Source: JAWLBW01 sp041687475 (GTDB lineage Bacteria > J088 > JAWLBW01). Taken from it: a DNA stretch of 8,790 bases. Positions 1-7,400 of this stretch are shown here, one piece after another. The stretch covers positions 1-8,790 of the forward strand of contig JAWLBW010000194.1 of the NCBI GenBank assembly GCA_041687475.1. The letters run 5' to 3'. The position numbers and the translations under genes are program-made. Under the pieces are notes generated by a model. That model was not told the origin of the DNA and made no database searches. It worked only from the letters and a program-made list of their open reading frames with translations. Position 1 is the first letter of the stretch. The number at the start of each line of letters is the position of its first letter.

Positions 1-1
1 C

Positions 2-3000
2 GCGGTTTCGATGAAGGGCGGGCGCCCCACCGGGCTTGCCGTGGGCCGCGAAGTCGTCTGCTACGCCGCCAAGGGGGAGCAGCCGCAGATCTGGTGTTGG
101 GGCCGCGGCGCCAAGGGCCAAATCGGCAACGGCACAACCGAGAGCACCCGTGTACCCGTCTGTGTGAAGGGCTACTGCCCGGATACGGATGCCGCTGACA
201 ACCTCGTCGAAGGCCAACCGTTCGCCGAGGCGCCGGGGGCGCCGCCGACCATTCTAAACGTCTCTGCTGGTGGGAGTCGCACCTGCGCAGTCGTCTCCGG
301 CGGGAAAATCTACTGCTGGGGCGCGAGTCCTGGTGAAGTTTCAACTCATAGAGATCACGGAGAATACCTAACATCGATTGCCAACCCTCTCCCGCAGGAA
401 GTCGATGGGCTCGACGGCGTCGCCGTATCCGTTTACACCGGCAGGTACCAAACGTGTGCGATCATGCTGGGGGGACAATTTACATGTTGGGGGGTTCCCA
501 TCGACATTCCCAAAATGGCATTCGGCGTCTCCTCGAATGGCAAGGTTTATTCCTACCAAGAGCCTTGGGTGCCCGCGGGGTTTGAAGCAGGGACCAAGCT
601 CGGTGCGGTTGGCGACAAGAATCTCTGCGCAATCGGAGAGGGCGGTAAACTTTTGTGCTTTAACGGTGCCCACCATCAGCCGACCATTGCGCAATCCGAC
701 GCGAAGTCAATCGCTGTGGGGGGCCTGCTAGATAGCCCCTGTGCGGTGAAGCAAGATGGCAAGTCCGTCGTTTGCTACCTCGGCTCAACTGAATCAGTGA
801 CAATGAGCGGGGAGACCTATAGCTCCGTCTCTGGAACTGACTTGAAACACTGCGCGGTTTTGACGGACGGGCGGGTACGTTGTCAAGGTCTCCTTAACTC
901 CGAAGACTTCCTTGCCGGAATGTCTGACGCTCTCCAGGTAGCAGTGTCTGGGTGGGGGGCCTGCGTACTTAGGAAAACAGGTGGAGTCAGGTGTTACAGC
1001 TTATCGAGTAGCATTGAGCCCGCTCCCCCTTACGACGTCTTTGGCCTGCAATTCGGCGTGCTTTCGATCACGGCTGGCTCGGGCCACCACTGCGCCCTCA
1101 TCATCGGCGGCGTTGTCAAATGCTGGGGCCTTAATCACGACGGTCAACTTGGCGACGGTACGACCGAGTCGTCCGGCAGAATTCCGGTCCAGGTCTCGTT
1201 CGGCGCAACCATTCGGGGCGAAACCGCCGTCAAAACGGTTAATACTCGGGAAGGCCAGAGTCAGCAGAAAGTGACCGTCACGATTCCAGCGGTCGAGGGC
1301 GACCTTGCTTATGGCTTTGATTGCGACAACGACGGCACGTATGAAATCAATGGCGAAGTTGCGGGACACGAGTGCTTCTACGATAGCCTTGCCAGTGGCT
1401 CCTACGAAATCGGCTACCAGGTCACATCAAAGGGGCTTTTCGCGGAAGTCAAAACGACCGGCAAGGTGAGCTTTACGGTACAGAACCTGCCTCCTGTCAT
1501 TAGCTCGGTTAGCCATGATACCGGAGTCATTCCGGCCGGTTCGAGCGCGGCCGCGACCTTCACGATTGCGTCGGTCACGGCCAGCGATCCGGGTGGCGAT
1601 GCGTTGACCTACGGCTACGATTGTAATGGTGACGGCGTAATCACAGAGGACGAAGAATTGGGACCCGTGAACGCCGTCTGCGACCTGAGTGAACTCTCGC
1701 CGGGAACGTATTCACTCGGGGTCTATGTAACGGATGCGGATCATGAGACGCAGGGGAACGGCCAGACGATCAAGCCGATTACGGTGACGATAACACCGCC
1801 GATCGACACACAGCTCGACACCACACCGCCGGCCTATTCGGGAGCAAATGTATCCTTCGCTTTCAGCAGCGCCCAGACCATCGCACTCGAATACAAGCTC
1901 GATGACGGCGCTTTCGCGCTATCGACGACCGGTGAGGCGAGTTTCGCCGGTCTGGCCGATGGCAGCCATACCTTTACGGCACGGGCGGTCAAGGACGGCA
2001 ACGCCGACGCAACCCCGGCCGAGTACACCTGGATTGTGGATACGGTCGGTCCGGTGACGGTCAGCGACACCGTCTTCACCGAACCGCTCGGTGTCGACAC
2101 CGTCACCATCCAGTTCCACGCCACCGACGCCAACGCCGATGCGGGCTTCACCTACCGCTGCAGGCTCGACGGTGGTTCGTGGGCCGACTGTGAACCAGGT
2201 CTAGAGGTCGGCCCGCTGCTCGAGGGTGCCCACACCATCGACATTGAGGCTTTCGACGCCGCCGAAAACCCGACGACGATGCCGGCGCAGGTCAGCTGGG
2301 AATACTGGATTCCGCCGACCACCAGCCTCGATACGTCGGGACCGGCCGAAGGCTCGACCGTCAACGGCAACTCGGCCACGTTCACCTTCTCGAGCGACAC
2401 GGGCACCAGTTACGAGTGCAAGATCGACGATGGGGAATGGGTACCCTGCACGAGCCCGGTAACCTATCCCGGTCTCGGCGATGGTGAGCATACCTTCGCG
2501 GTGCGCGCCGTACGCAACGGCGTGCCCGACACCAACACCTCGACGCGTACGTGGACGGTCGATACCGCCCTGCCCGACACGACCATCACGAACAGCTACG
2601 CCAACGACGCTTCGGGTACTTCCTACACGGTGGAATTCGGCTGCAGCGAAGACTGGTGCGCCTTTGAATGCCGGGTCGATTCCGACCCGTATGCATCGTG
2701 CACCAGCCCTTACACCGCCGAAGTCTCGACCGACGGCGGGCACACCGTTTCCGTACGCGCCTGGGATGCGGCCGGCAATGTCGATGACTCACCGGCCACG
2801 GCCAATTGGACCACCACCCTGCCCTCGGGCGGGGGCGACCCGGTTTATGCCGCGGCCGTCACGTCCGTGGCCGGCGGCGCGCAGCACAGCTGTGTCGTTA
2901 CCGGCGACGGCGCGCTCTACTGCTGGGGCAACAACATGATGGGCCAGGTGGGCGACCCGATGTCCTTCGGCGACACGCCTGCCCTCATAGGATCGGCAAC

Positions 3001-3928
3001 ATGGAAGAAGGTGGCCTCCGACGGCAGCGCCGATCACAGCTGCGGCATTCAGTCGGACGGTACGCTCTGGTGCTGGGGCCTGAACAACTTCAGCCAACTC
3101 GGCGACGGGTCGGAGAATCTCGCGTACGAGCCGACGAAGATCGGCACAGCCACGTGGAGCGATGTCGCCACCGGCTGGTACCACTCCTGCGGCATTCAGA
3201 CCGACGGCACCCTCTGGTGCTGGGGCGACGACGGCTTCGGAGCGGTCGGCGTCAACAGCGGGGGCGGCAATCCCGTTTCAACGCCGACACAGGTCGGTAC
3301 GGCCACCGACTGGGCAAGCCTGGGCCTGGGCAACAGCCACAGCTGCGCGATCAACACCAGCGGTGAGCTCTACTGCTGGGGCGCCGACTACAGCGACCAG
3401 GTCGGCAACGGTTCGACCGTAACAGACGTCCCGACGCCGCAGAAAATCGGCGCCGACACCGACTGGCAGCAGGTCGACGGCGGGTACGTGCACACCTGCG
3501 CCGTCAAAACCGGCGGTACGCTCTACTGCTGGGGAAGCGGCGATGTCGCAAATCAAACGGGCGACAACACCAACCATGACGTGCCCACCCAGGTCGGCAC
3601 CGACACCGACTGGGCATTCGTGGCAGCCGGTTCAACCCACACCTGCGCCATCAAAACCACCGGCGCGCTCTGGTGTTGGGGCGACAACGGAAGCGGTCAG
3701 CTCGGCAACGGCGACGGGTCGGGGGCCAGTGCCGGCCCCGCTCAGATCGGCACGGCCACCAACTGGATCGCCGTAGGCGGCGGAAATGACCACTCCATCG
3801 CGATTGCCGACGACGCCGGCACGAACGCCGTGTACGGCTGGGGTGACGCCGGCCTGGTGGGCGATCCGGCTGCCAGCCCCGACGGCTTCAGCCCGGCTTT
3901 GGAACCGTATCTGCTGACGCTGCCGTAA
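2..3928 (+). CDS. Giant RCC1-repeat / Ig-like surface protein, copy 1 (5' end missing)
   Basis: The reading frame is open from base 2 to the TAA at 3926-3928. The ATG at 11 is internal: codons before it still align with copy 2 (VSMKGGRPTG here, VTLQGQRPTG there), so roughly 410 N-terminal residues, including any signal peptide, lie upstream. Visible order: last blade of propeller A (23-235), seven blades of propeller B (251-1205), two PKD/Ig-like domains with calcium-type loops (1206-1801), four Ig-like repeats (1802-2830) and seven blades of propeller C (2846-3925). Blades follow the pattern HxCA-(x)n-CWGxNxxGQLGDG, typical of bacterial RCC1 proteins, with one cysteine pair per blade. Bacterial RCC1 proteins of this type are usually exported and of unknown ligand; no catalytic motif is visible, so binding or adhesion is inferred. 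The C-terminus (YLLTLP) shows no sorting signal. An intrinsic terminator follows 26 bases after the stop. Confidence 0.95.
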   Translation, partial: AVSMKGGRPTGLAVGREVVCYAAKGEQPQIWCWGRGAKGQIGNGTTESTRVPVCVKGYCPDTDAADNLVEGQPFAEAPGAPPTILNVSAGGSRTCAVVSGGKIYCWGASPGEVSTHRDHGEYLTSIANPLPQEVDGLDGVAVSVYTGRYQTCAIMLGGQFTCWGVPIDIPKMAFGVSSNGKVYSYQEPWVPAGFEAGTKLGAVGDKNLCAIGEGGKLLCFNGAHHQPTIAQSDAKSIAVGGLLDSPCAVKQDGKSVVCYLGSTESVTMSGETYSSVSGTDLKHCAVLTDGRVRCQGLLNSEDFLAGMSDALQVAVSGWGACVLRKTGGVRCYSLSSSIEPAPPYDVFGLQFGVLSITAGSGHHCALIIGGVVKCWGLNHDGQLGDGTTESSGRIPVQVSFGATIRGETAVKTVNTREGQSQQKVTVTIPAVEGDLAYGFDCDNDGTYEINGEVAGHECFYDSLASGSYEIGYQVTSKGLFAEVKTTGKVSFTVQNLPPVISSVSHDTGVIPAGSSAAATFTIASVTASDPGGDALTYGYDCNGDGVITEDEELGPVNAVCDLSELSPGTYSLGVYVTDADHETQGNGQTIKPITVTITPPIDTQLDTTPPAYSGANVSFAFSSAQTIALEYKLDDGAFALSTTGEASFAGLADGSHTFTARAVKDGNADATPAEYTWIVDTVGPVTVSDTVFTEPLGVDTVTIQFHATDANADAGFTYRCRLDGGSWADCEPGLEVGPLLEGAHTIDIEAFDAAENPTTMPAQVSWEYWIPPTTSLDTSGPAEGSTVNGNSATFTFSSDTGTSYECKIDDGEWVPCTSPVTYPGLGDGEHTFAVRAVRNGVPDTNTSTRTWTVDTALPDTTITNSYANDASGTSYTVEFGCSEDWCAFECRVDSDPYASCTSPYTAEVSTDGGHTVSVRAWDAAGNVDDSPATANWTTTLPSGGGDPVYAAAVTSVAGGAQHSCVVTGDGALYCWGNNMMGQVGDPMSFGDTPALIGSATWKKVASDGSADHSCGIQSDGTLWCWGLNNFSQLGDGSENLAYEPTKIGTATWSDVATGWYHSCGIQTDGTLWCWGDDGFGAVGVNSGGGNPVSTPTQVGTATDWASLGLGNSHSCAINTSGELYCWGADYSDQVGNGSTVTDVPTPQKIGADTDWQQVDGGYVHTCAVKTGGTLYCWGSGDVANQTGDNTNHDVPTQVGTDTDWAFVAAGSTHTCAIKTTGALWCWGDNGSGQLGNGDGSGASAGPAQIGTATNWIAVGGGNDHSIAIADDAGTNAVYGWGDAGLVGDPAASPDGFSPALEPYLLTLP
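251..1205 (+). repeat. Propeller B of copy 1: seven RCC1-like blades, variable cassette
   Basis: Seven blades can be counted by their cysteine pairs: RTCAV...YCWG, QTCAI...TCWG, NLCAI...LCFNG, SPCAV...VCYLG, KHCAV...RCQG, GACVL...RCYS and HHCAL...KCWG. Four of the seven have replaced the tryptophan of CWG while keeping both cysteines, so the disulfide scaffold is held while the face residues drift. Only the last blade keeps the full GQLGDGTTES tail. GC is lower than in the rest of the gene (about 57% over 481-780 by hand count). The corresponding region in copy 2 is strongly diverged. Confidence 0.8.
1206..1801 (+). other. Two PKD/Ig-like domains with calcium-type loops (copy 1)
   Basis: The first domain (1206-1486) contains FDCDNDGTYEINGE, the DxDxDG turn seen in PKD domains, with a nearby second cysteine in GHECFY. 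The second (1487-1801, starting LPPVISSV) contains an EF-hand-like 12-residue loop at 1619-1654: D at 1, N at 3, D at 5, G at 6, I at 8 and E at 12. Both domains have the usual PKD/Ig ending (SPGTYSLGVYVTD). Calcium binding is inferred from the loop pattern; stiffening of an extracellular stalk by calcium is the common role of such loops. Confidence 0.75.
1802..2830 (+). repeat. Four bacterial Ig-like repeats (copy 1)
   Basis: Four repeats of about 83-90 residues start near 1802, 2051, 2321 and 2576. The theme is Y-x-C-x-(L/I)-D-D/G-x-x-W-x-x-C, then L-x-D/E-G-x-H-T, R/A-A-x-D and W-x-V-D-T, as in bacterial Ig-like stalk repeats. Repeat 1 lacks the cysteine pair (EYKLDDGAFAL); repeats 2 and 3 have one pair (CRLDGGSWADC, CKIDDGEWVPC). 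Repeat 4 carries two extra cysteines (GCSEDWCAFEC) before its pair. The likely role is a rigid spacer holding the terminal propeller away from the rest. A Gly-rich hinge (SGGGDP, 2825-2842) follows. Confidence 0.8.
2846..3925 (+). repeat. Propeller C: complete set of seven RCC1 blades (copy 1)
   Basis: Seven regular blades of about 45-55 residues, most opening with W-x-x-V and followed by H-(S/T)-C-(A/G/V)...CWG: HSCVV, HSCGI, HSCGI, HSCAI, HTCAV, HTCAI, and finally HSIAI. The seventh blade (3764-3880) has lost both cysteines together: Ile at codon 3797 and Gly at codon 3836 (YGWG instead of YCWG). Concerted loss fits a disulfide between the two positions in the other six blades. Blades carry the RCC1-type tail GQxGxG in varied form. 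Confidence 0.88.
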
Positions 3929-3954
3929 GGCGTTCGGCTGAACGCACATAGTAC

Positions 3955-3994
3955 GAGAGAGGCCCGGTGTAATCCGGGCCTCTTTCATTTTTTT
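3955..3994 (+). terminator. Rho-independent terminator of copy 1
   Basis: A perfect 10-bp GC-rich stem, AGAGGCCCGG (3958-3967) with CCGGGCCTCT (3974-3983), closes a six-base loop TGTAAT. The stem can be extended outward by G3955-C3986, A3956-T3985 and a G-T wobble. Seven T's follow at 3988-3994. The reverse strand has no T-run after the stem, so it acts on the + strand only. A smaller hairpin (CGTTC/GAACG, 3931-3944) lies between the stop codon and the terminator. Confidence 0.93.
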
Positions 3995-4043
3995 GCGTAC
4001 GCCCCCACAGATTACGGCAGTCAGACTGCGCCCCCCCTCCCCG

Positions 4044-4078
4044 ACTCGCACGTACGCGAGTACTCCCCCAAGGGAGTA
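4044..4078. repeat. Back-to-back hairpin pair 1 in the spacer
   Basis: The first stem is ACTCGC (4044-4049) with GCGAGT (4056-4061) and a six-base loop. The second is TACTCCC (4061-4067) with GGGAGTA (4072-4078) and a four-base loop, sharing base 4061 with the first. Neither is followed by T's, so they are not terminators. Confidence 0.6.
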
Positions 4079-4156
4079 GGACGGGCCTGCCCAAGTTCTC
4101 GCAATGTTTCCCGTATCCCAACGAAAGTTCGGCGGGTATCCGTGACCGGTCCAATG

Positions 4157-4186
4157 GGGCACACGTGCCCACTCCCCTCGGGGAGT
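4157..4186. repeat. Back-to-back hairpin pair 2 in the spacer
   Basis: The first palindrome is GGGCAC (4157-4162) with GTGCCC (4165-4170). The second is ACTCCC (4171-4176), tetraloop CTCG, GGGAGT (4181-4186), directly abutting it. The second hairpin resembles the second hairpin of pair 1 (same ACTCCC...GGGAGT arms), so the two pairs may be copies of one element 113 bases apart. Confidence 0.6.
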
Positions 4187-4226
4187 CATCAGACCGAAAA
4201 TCCGGAGAGGGGGAAAAACAGCAACT

Positions 4227-4244
4227 TGTAATGATTTCATTACA
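4227..4244. promoter_or_regulatory. Operator-like 18-bp palindrome upstream of copy 2
   Basis: TGTAATGA (4227-4234) and TCATTACA (4237-4244) are perfect inverted repeats around a central TT. The size and AT-rich half sites fit a dimeric transcription factor site. Its right end falls where the -35 region would be for the -10-like TACAAT at 4266-4271, so a bound protein would directly affect initiation. I do not recognise the half site as that of a specific regulator; the AATGA/TCATT core is only loosely Fur-like. Confidence 0.6.
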
Positions 4245-4265
4245 CCGCATCGCATTTTCCTTCGA

Positions 4266-4271
4266 TACAAT
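4266..4271 (+). promoter_or_regulatory. Candidate -10 hexamer for copy 2
   Basis: TACAAT differs from the TATAAT consensus at one position and sits in the most AT-rich part of the spacer. At normal spacing (16-18 bases) no recognisable TTGACA-like -35 exists (the bases there are near CACCGC), which would suit an activated promoter working through the neighbouring palindrome. Transcription would begin near 4278, giving a leader of about 27 bases. Confidence 0.45.
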
Positions 4272-4293
4272 ACGGGTCATTAACCGACCCATC

Positions 4294-4300
4294 GGGGAGA
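4294..4300 (+). promoter_or_regulatory. Ribosome binding site of copy 2
   Basis: GGGGAGA ends four bases before the ATG at 4305; its GGAG core (4296-4299) is five bases away. Together with the in-frame stop at 4281 it fixes this start. A short inverted repeat GGGTC/GACCC (4274-4290) lies just 5' and could form a weak leader hairpin. Confidence 0.8.
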
Positions 4301-4304
4301 GAAC

Positions 4305-4403
4305 ATGTTCCGCTTTCGCAATAACGCAGCTGAAACGGCGCCGGCACGGCGCTTTCCCCTCGTGGGATTGGTTTTGTTGCTCGGCGCCGCCGTCTCGGCC
4401 TGT
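4305..4403 (+). other. Lipoprotein signal peptide (Sec/SPII) of copy 2
   Basis: The first 33 codons give a basic n-region with arginines at 3, 5, 15 and 16, a hydrophobic core (LVGLVLLLGAAV, residues 19-30) and the lipobox V-S-A-C with the lipidated cysteine at residue 33 (codon 4401-4403). The n-region of 16 residues is rather long. Residue +2 is alanine, not aspartate, so in a Gram-negative cell the Lol system would be expected to pass the protein to the outer membrane. The matching part of copy 1 lies outside the window. Confidence 0.9.
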
Positions 4404-7400
4404 GCGCCCGAAAACGACGTCAACGCGCCCAAAATCGTAGCCGGCGCGGCCCACGCCTGCGCCTACGACATCGACCGCGAACAGGTGGTGTGCTGGGGCG
4501 ACAACAGCTACGGGCAGCTGGGTAATGAAGAGTTTTCGGCCGAAGGCGTGAGTGCCCCTGTGCGGGTGAAGGTTATCAGCGGTCGCAAGCTCAAGTCGCT
4601 TGCCGCCGGTTATTCGCACACCTGCGCCCTCGTGAAAAACGGCGACGACGATACCGCCAACACGGTGGCCTGCTGGGGTTACAACCACTACGGACAGGTC
4701 GGTAACGGCGACAACAAAGACGTCAACATACCCATCTTCGTGAACGGGCCCGACGGAAATCCGCTGAAAGGCGTCGCCAATATCACCGCCGGTGCCTACC
4801 ACACCTGCGCGAGCATGGCGAAAGGCTCGGCGTACGAAGGCAAGACCTTCTGTTGGGGACGCAACAACAAGGGGCAGATCGGCAACGGCGCCCTGGCGAA
4901 CGTCAATGTCGCGACCGAAGTCAAAGACCTGAAGTACAGTGGCGGCGTGGCGGCCGGTACGGCCCACACCTGCGCCCTGACGGCCGAAAGCGTCGAAGAC
5001 GCCCAGAACGAAAACTTCAAAGTCGTGTGCTGGGGCGACGCCAGCCGCGGTCAGATGCGCGACGCCCAGGTCGAGGGCGGTTATTCCACAAGTCCCGTCG
5101 ATATCGGACTGCAGGTCGACGGCCTTCAGGCCATTTACTCGGAGCACGTCGTGCAGAGCGACGTCACGACCGCCACGGTGAAGACGGCCGAGGGCGTCCC
5201 GGCCGCAGCAATCGAAACGCCGGCCTACGGCCAGACCTGCGCCATTACCAACGACCAGGTGCTCTGCTGGGGCGGCAGCAACCAGAACGGCCAGTGGGGA
5301 ACGGAGACAAATGACGTCACCGAATTCGCGGTGAAGGCCGAGGAAATCGCAAGCGGCAGCACGCTGAAGGCCTATGGGGCCGGCAACGCCCAGTCGTGCA
5401 TGCTCGTCGGCAAGGGCGATGACTCGAGCGCCAACGAAGTCTCGTGCTGGGGTTACTCGTCAAGCCTCGGTTTTGAGATGCCCGAAGACGCGACCGACGC
5501 CGTCGTCGCCGCCAACCGCAAGCCGGTAACGTTGCAGGGCCAGCGCCCGACCGGTATTGCCGTGGGCCGCGAGTTCGTCTGCTACGCCGCCAAGGGCGAC
5601 CAGCCGCAGATCTGGTGCTGGGGCACCGGCAAGAAGGGGCAGATCGGCAACGGCACTACTCAGAGCACGCGTACGCCTGTGTGCGTCAAGGGCTACTGCC
5701 CCGATACAAAGAAAGACGAGAACCTCGTAGAGGGCCAACCGTTTGAAGAAGCGCCCGGGCCGCTGGGGGCCGTACTTAAGATAAGTGCTGGACAGATGGG
5801 AACGTGCGCCGTGATCGCCGGAGGCACCGTAAAGTGTTGGGGTGGTTACGGGAACGCATATCCGACGGAAATTGATGGCCTCGATGGGGTCGCCACCGAT
5901 GTTTTTATCGACAACGCTCGCGGCTGCGTTTTGGTTGAGGGCGGCGAGGTGAAGTGCTGGGGACAGCGTCGTCTTTTCACAGCCGAAGAACATTTCCTTG
6001 GTGTCGAATCCCCAACCTACGCGCAACCCACGCTTTTCGAAGATGTGGGCACAAATCACAAGAACTACTACATGACGGACGGTATGGACTGCACGGTCAA
6101 GCAGGATCAGACCATCTGTGAGAACAGAAGCCTCGACGTCATGACGTACTCGAACTCGGAAGCTGGAAAGCTGGTCGGTAGTTATTATTGGGGTGAGCGG
6201 ATGTTTACCAGCCCAGATGGAATTAACCAAGTGTACAGTATGGATCACTTGGCGTGCTTCCTGAAGGATGGAGCGGTAAGGTGCTCAAGCCCAAATAACG
6301 ACCTGGACCTCGACATCTTAAGAACGGGGGTCGTGGCGGCCGACGTCAGCGAGAACGACTACTGCGGGATCTACACCGACGGCAGTGCCAAGTGCCGGTT
6401 CAGCAAGAACGCTGTGACGGGGTTGCCCCCGGTACAGAACATTCAGGCGGGCGAGGGTTATGCCTGTGTTCTCACGAAAACAGGCGGCGTAAAGTGCTGG
6501 GGATCTTTCGGCTACTATGGAACTTACCCCAACTGGAAAGAAGAAAGTAGTGATACCCCGGTAGACATACCGGGGCTGCAGTCGGGCGTACAGCAGCTTG
6601 CGGTCGGGGCGAGCCATAACTGCGCCTTGCTTTTCGGCGGCGTGGTCAAGTGCTGGGGCATGAACAACTATGGTCAGCTGGGAGATGGCACCAGAGAGTC
6701 GAGCATCGATCCTGTTACTGTCGACTTCTCAGGCGGAGTTCGTGGTGAGATCGTCGCCAAAGGCGCTGACCTGACCGAAGGTCAATCCCAATACAAAGTC
6801 ACCGTTTCCATCCCCGCGCGTCTCGGTGACACCGCGTACGCTTTCGATTGTGACGGCGACGGCACCTATGAAATCAATGGAGAAGTCGCCGGGCACGAAT
6901 GTTTCTACGGCAAGCTCGCGAGCGGCGGCTACGGCGTCGGCTACAAAATCACCGTTCAGAGCGGCATCAGCTCGACTGAAGTGGAAGGTGTGGCAACCTT
7001 TTCCGTGCAGAATCTGCCGCCGGTGATCACGGCGGTCGACACCGATCCGACGGTCATTCAGGCCGGCTCCGCAGAGGCGAAGAACTTCACCTTCCGCTCC
7101 ATCGTCGCCAGCGATCCTGGCAATGACTCTCTGATCTTCAATTACGACTGCGACCAAGACGGCGAGATTATCGGGGAGGAGGCCAACAAGGGCAATACCA
7201 ACGCCGTGTGCGACCTCAGCAAACTTTCGCCGGGCACCTATTCGATCGACGTCGTCGTCGACGACAGCGACCATGCCACCCAGGGCGGCGGACGCACCAC
7301 CAAACCAATCACGCTTACCATCGTTCCGCCGCTCGACACGCAAATCGATACGAAGCCTCCGGCCTACTCGGGCGCCGACGTGACTTTCACCTTCAGCAGC

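Larger units (their letters stand above)
3995..4226. other. Intergenic spacer with hairpins, no gene seen
   Basis: No open frame with coding character was found here in either direction. The stretch is GC-rich, contains a C7TC4 tract (4031-4042), two pairs of hairpins (4044-4078 and 4157-4186) and a purine-rich run (4203-4217). The purpose is unknown. It could hold a leader or a small RNA, but no T-run follows any of the hairpins. Confidence 0.6.

Noticed and set aside
11..13. ATG at 11 as the true start of copy 1
   Set aside because: The frame stays open to base 2, the codons before it align with the interior of copy 2 (residue 408 onward), and there is no signal peptide or Shine-Dalgarno sequence near it.
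251..1205. Decay of propeller B into a pseudogene segment
   Set aside because: There is no frameshift or stop in either copy, and the cysteine pairs and the count of seven blades are kept, so the region is diverged but not broken.
3995..4226. A riboswitch or structured RNA leader in the spacer
   Set aside because: The hairpins are suggestive, but I could not match a known riboswitch core, and the probable transcription start near 4278 would leave them outside the leader of copy 2.
4165..4440. A 91-codon forward frame overlapping the start of copy 2
   Set aside because: It is out of frame with copy 2, crosses its promoter-like region and signal peptide, and has no motif. Copy 2 has the better start signals.
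3888..5147. A 419-codon reverse-strand open frame crossing the spacer
   Set aside because: It runs through the terminator, the spacer hairpins and the start of copy 2. Its part inside copy 2 is the antisense of RCC1 blades, and no ribosome binding site or domain supports it.
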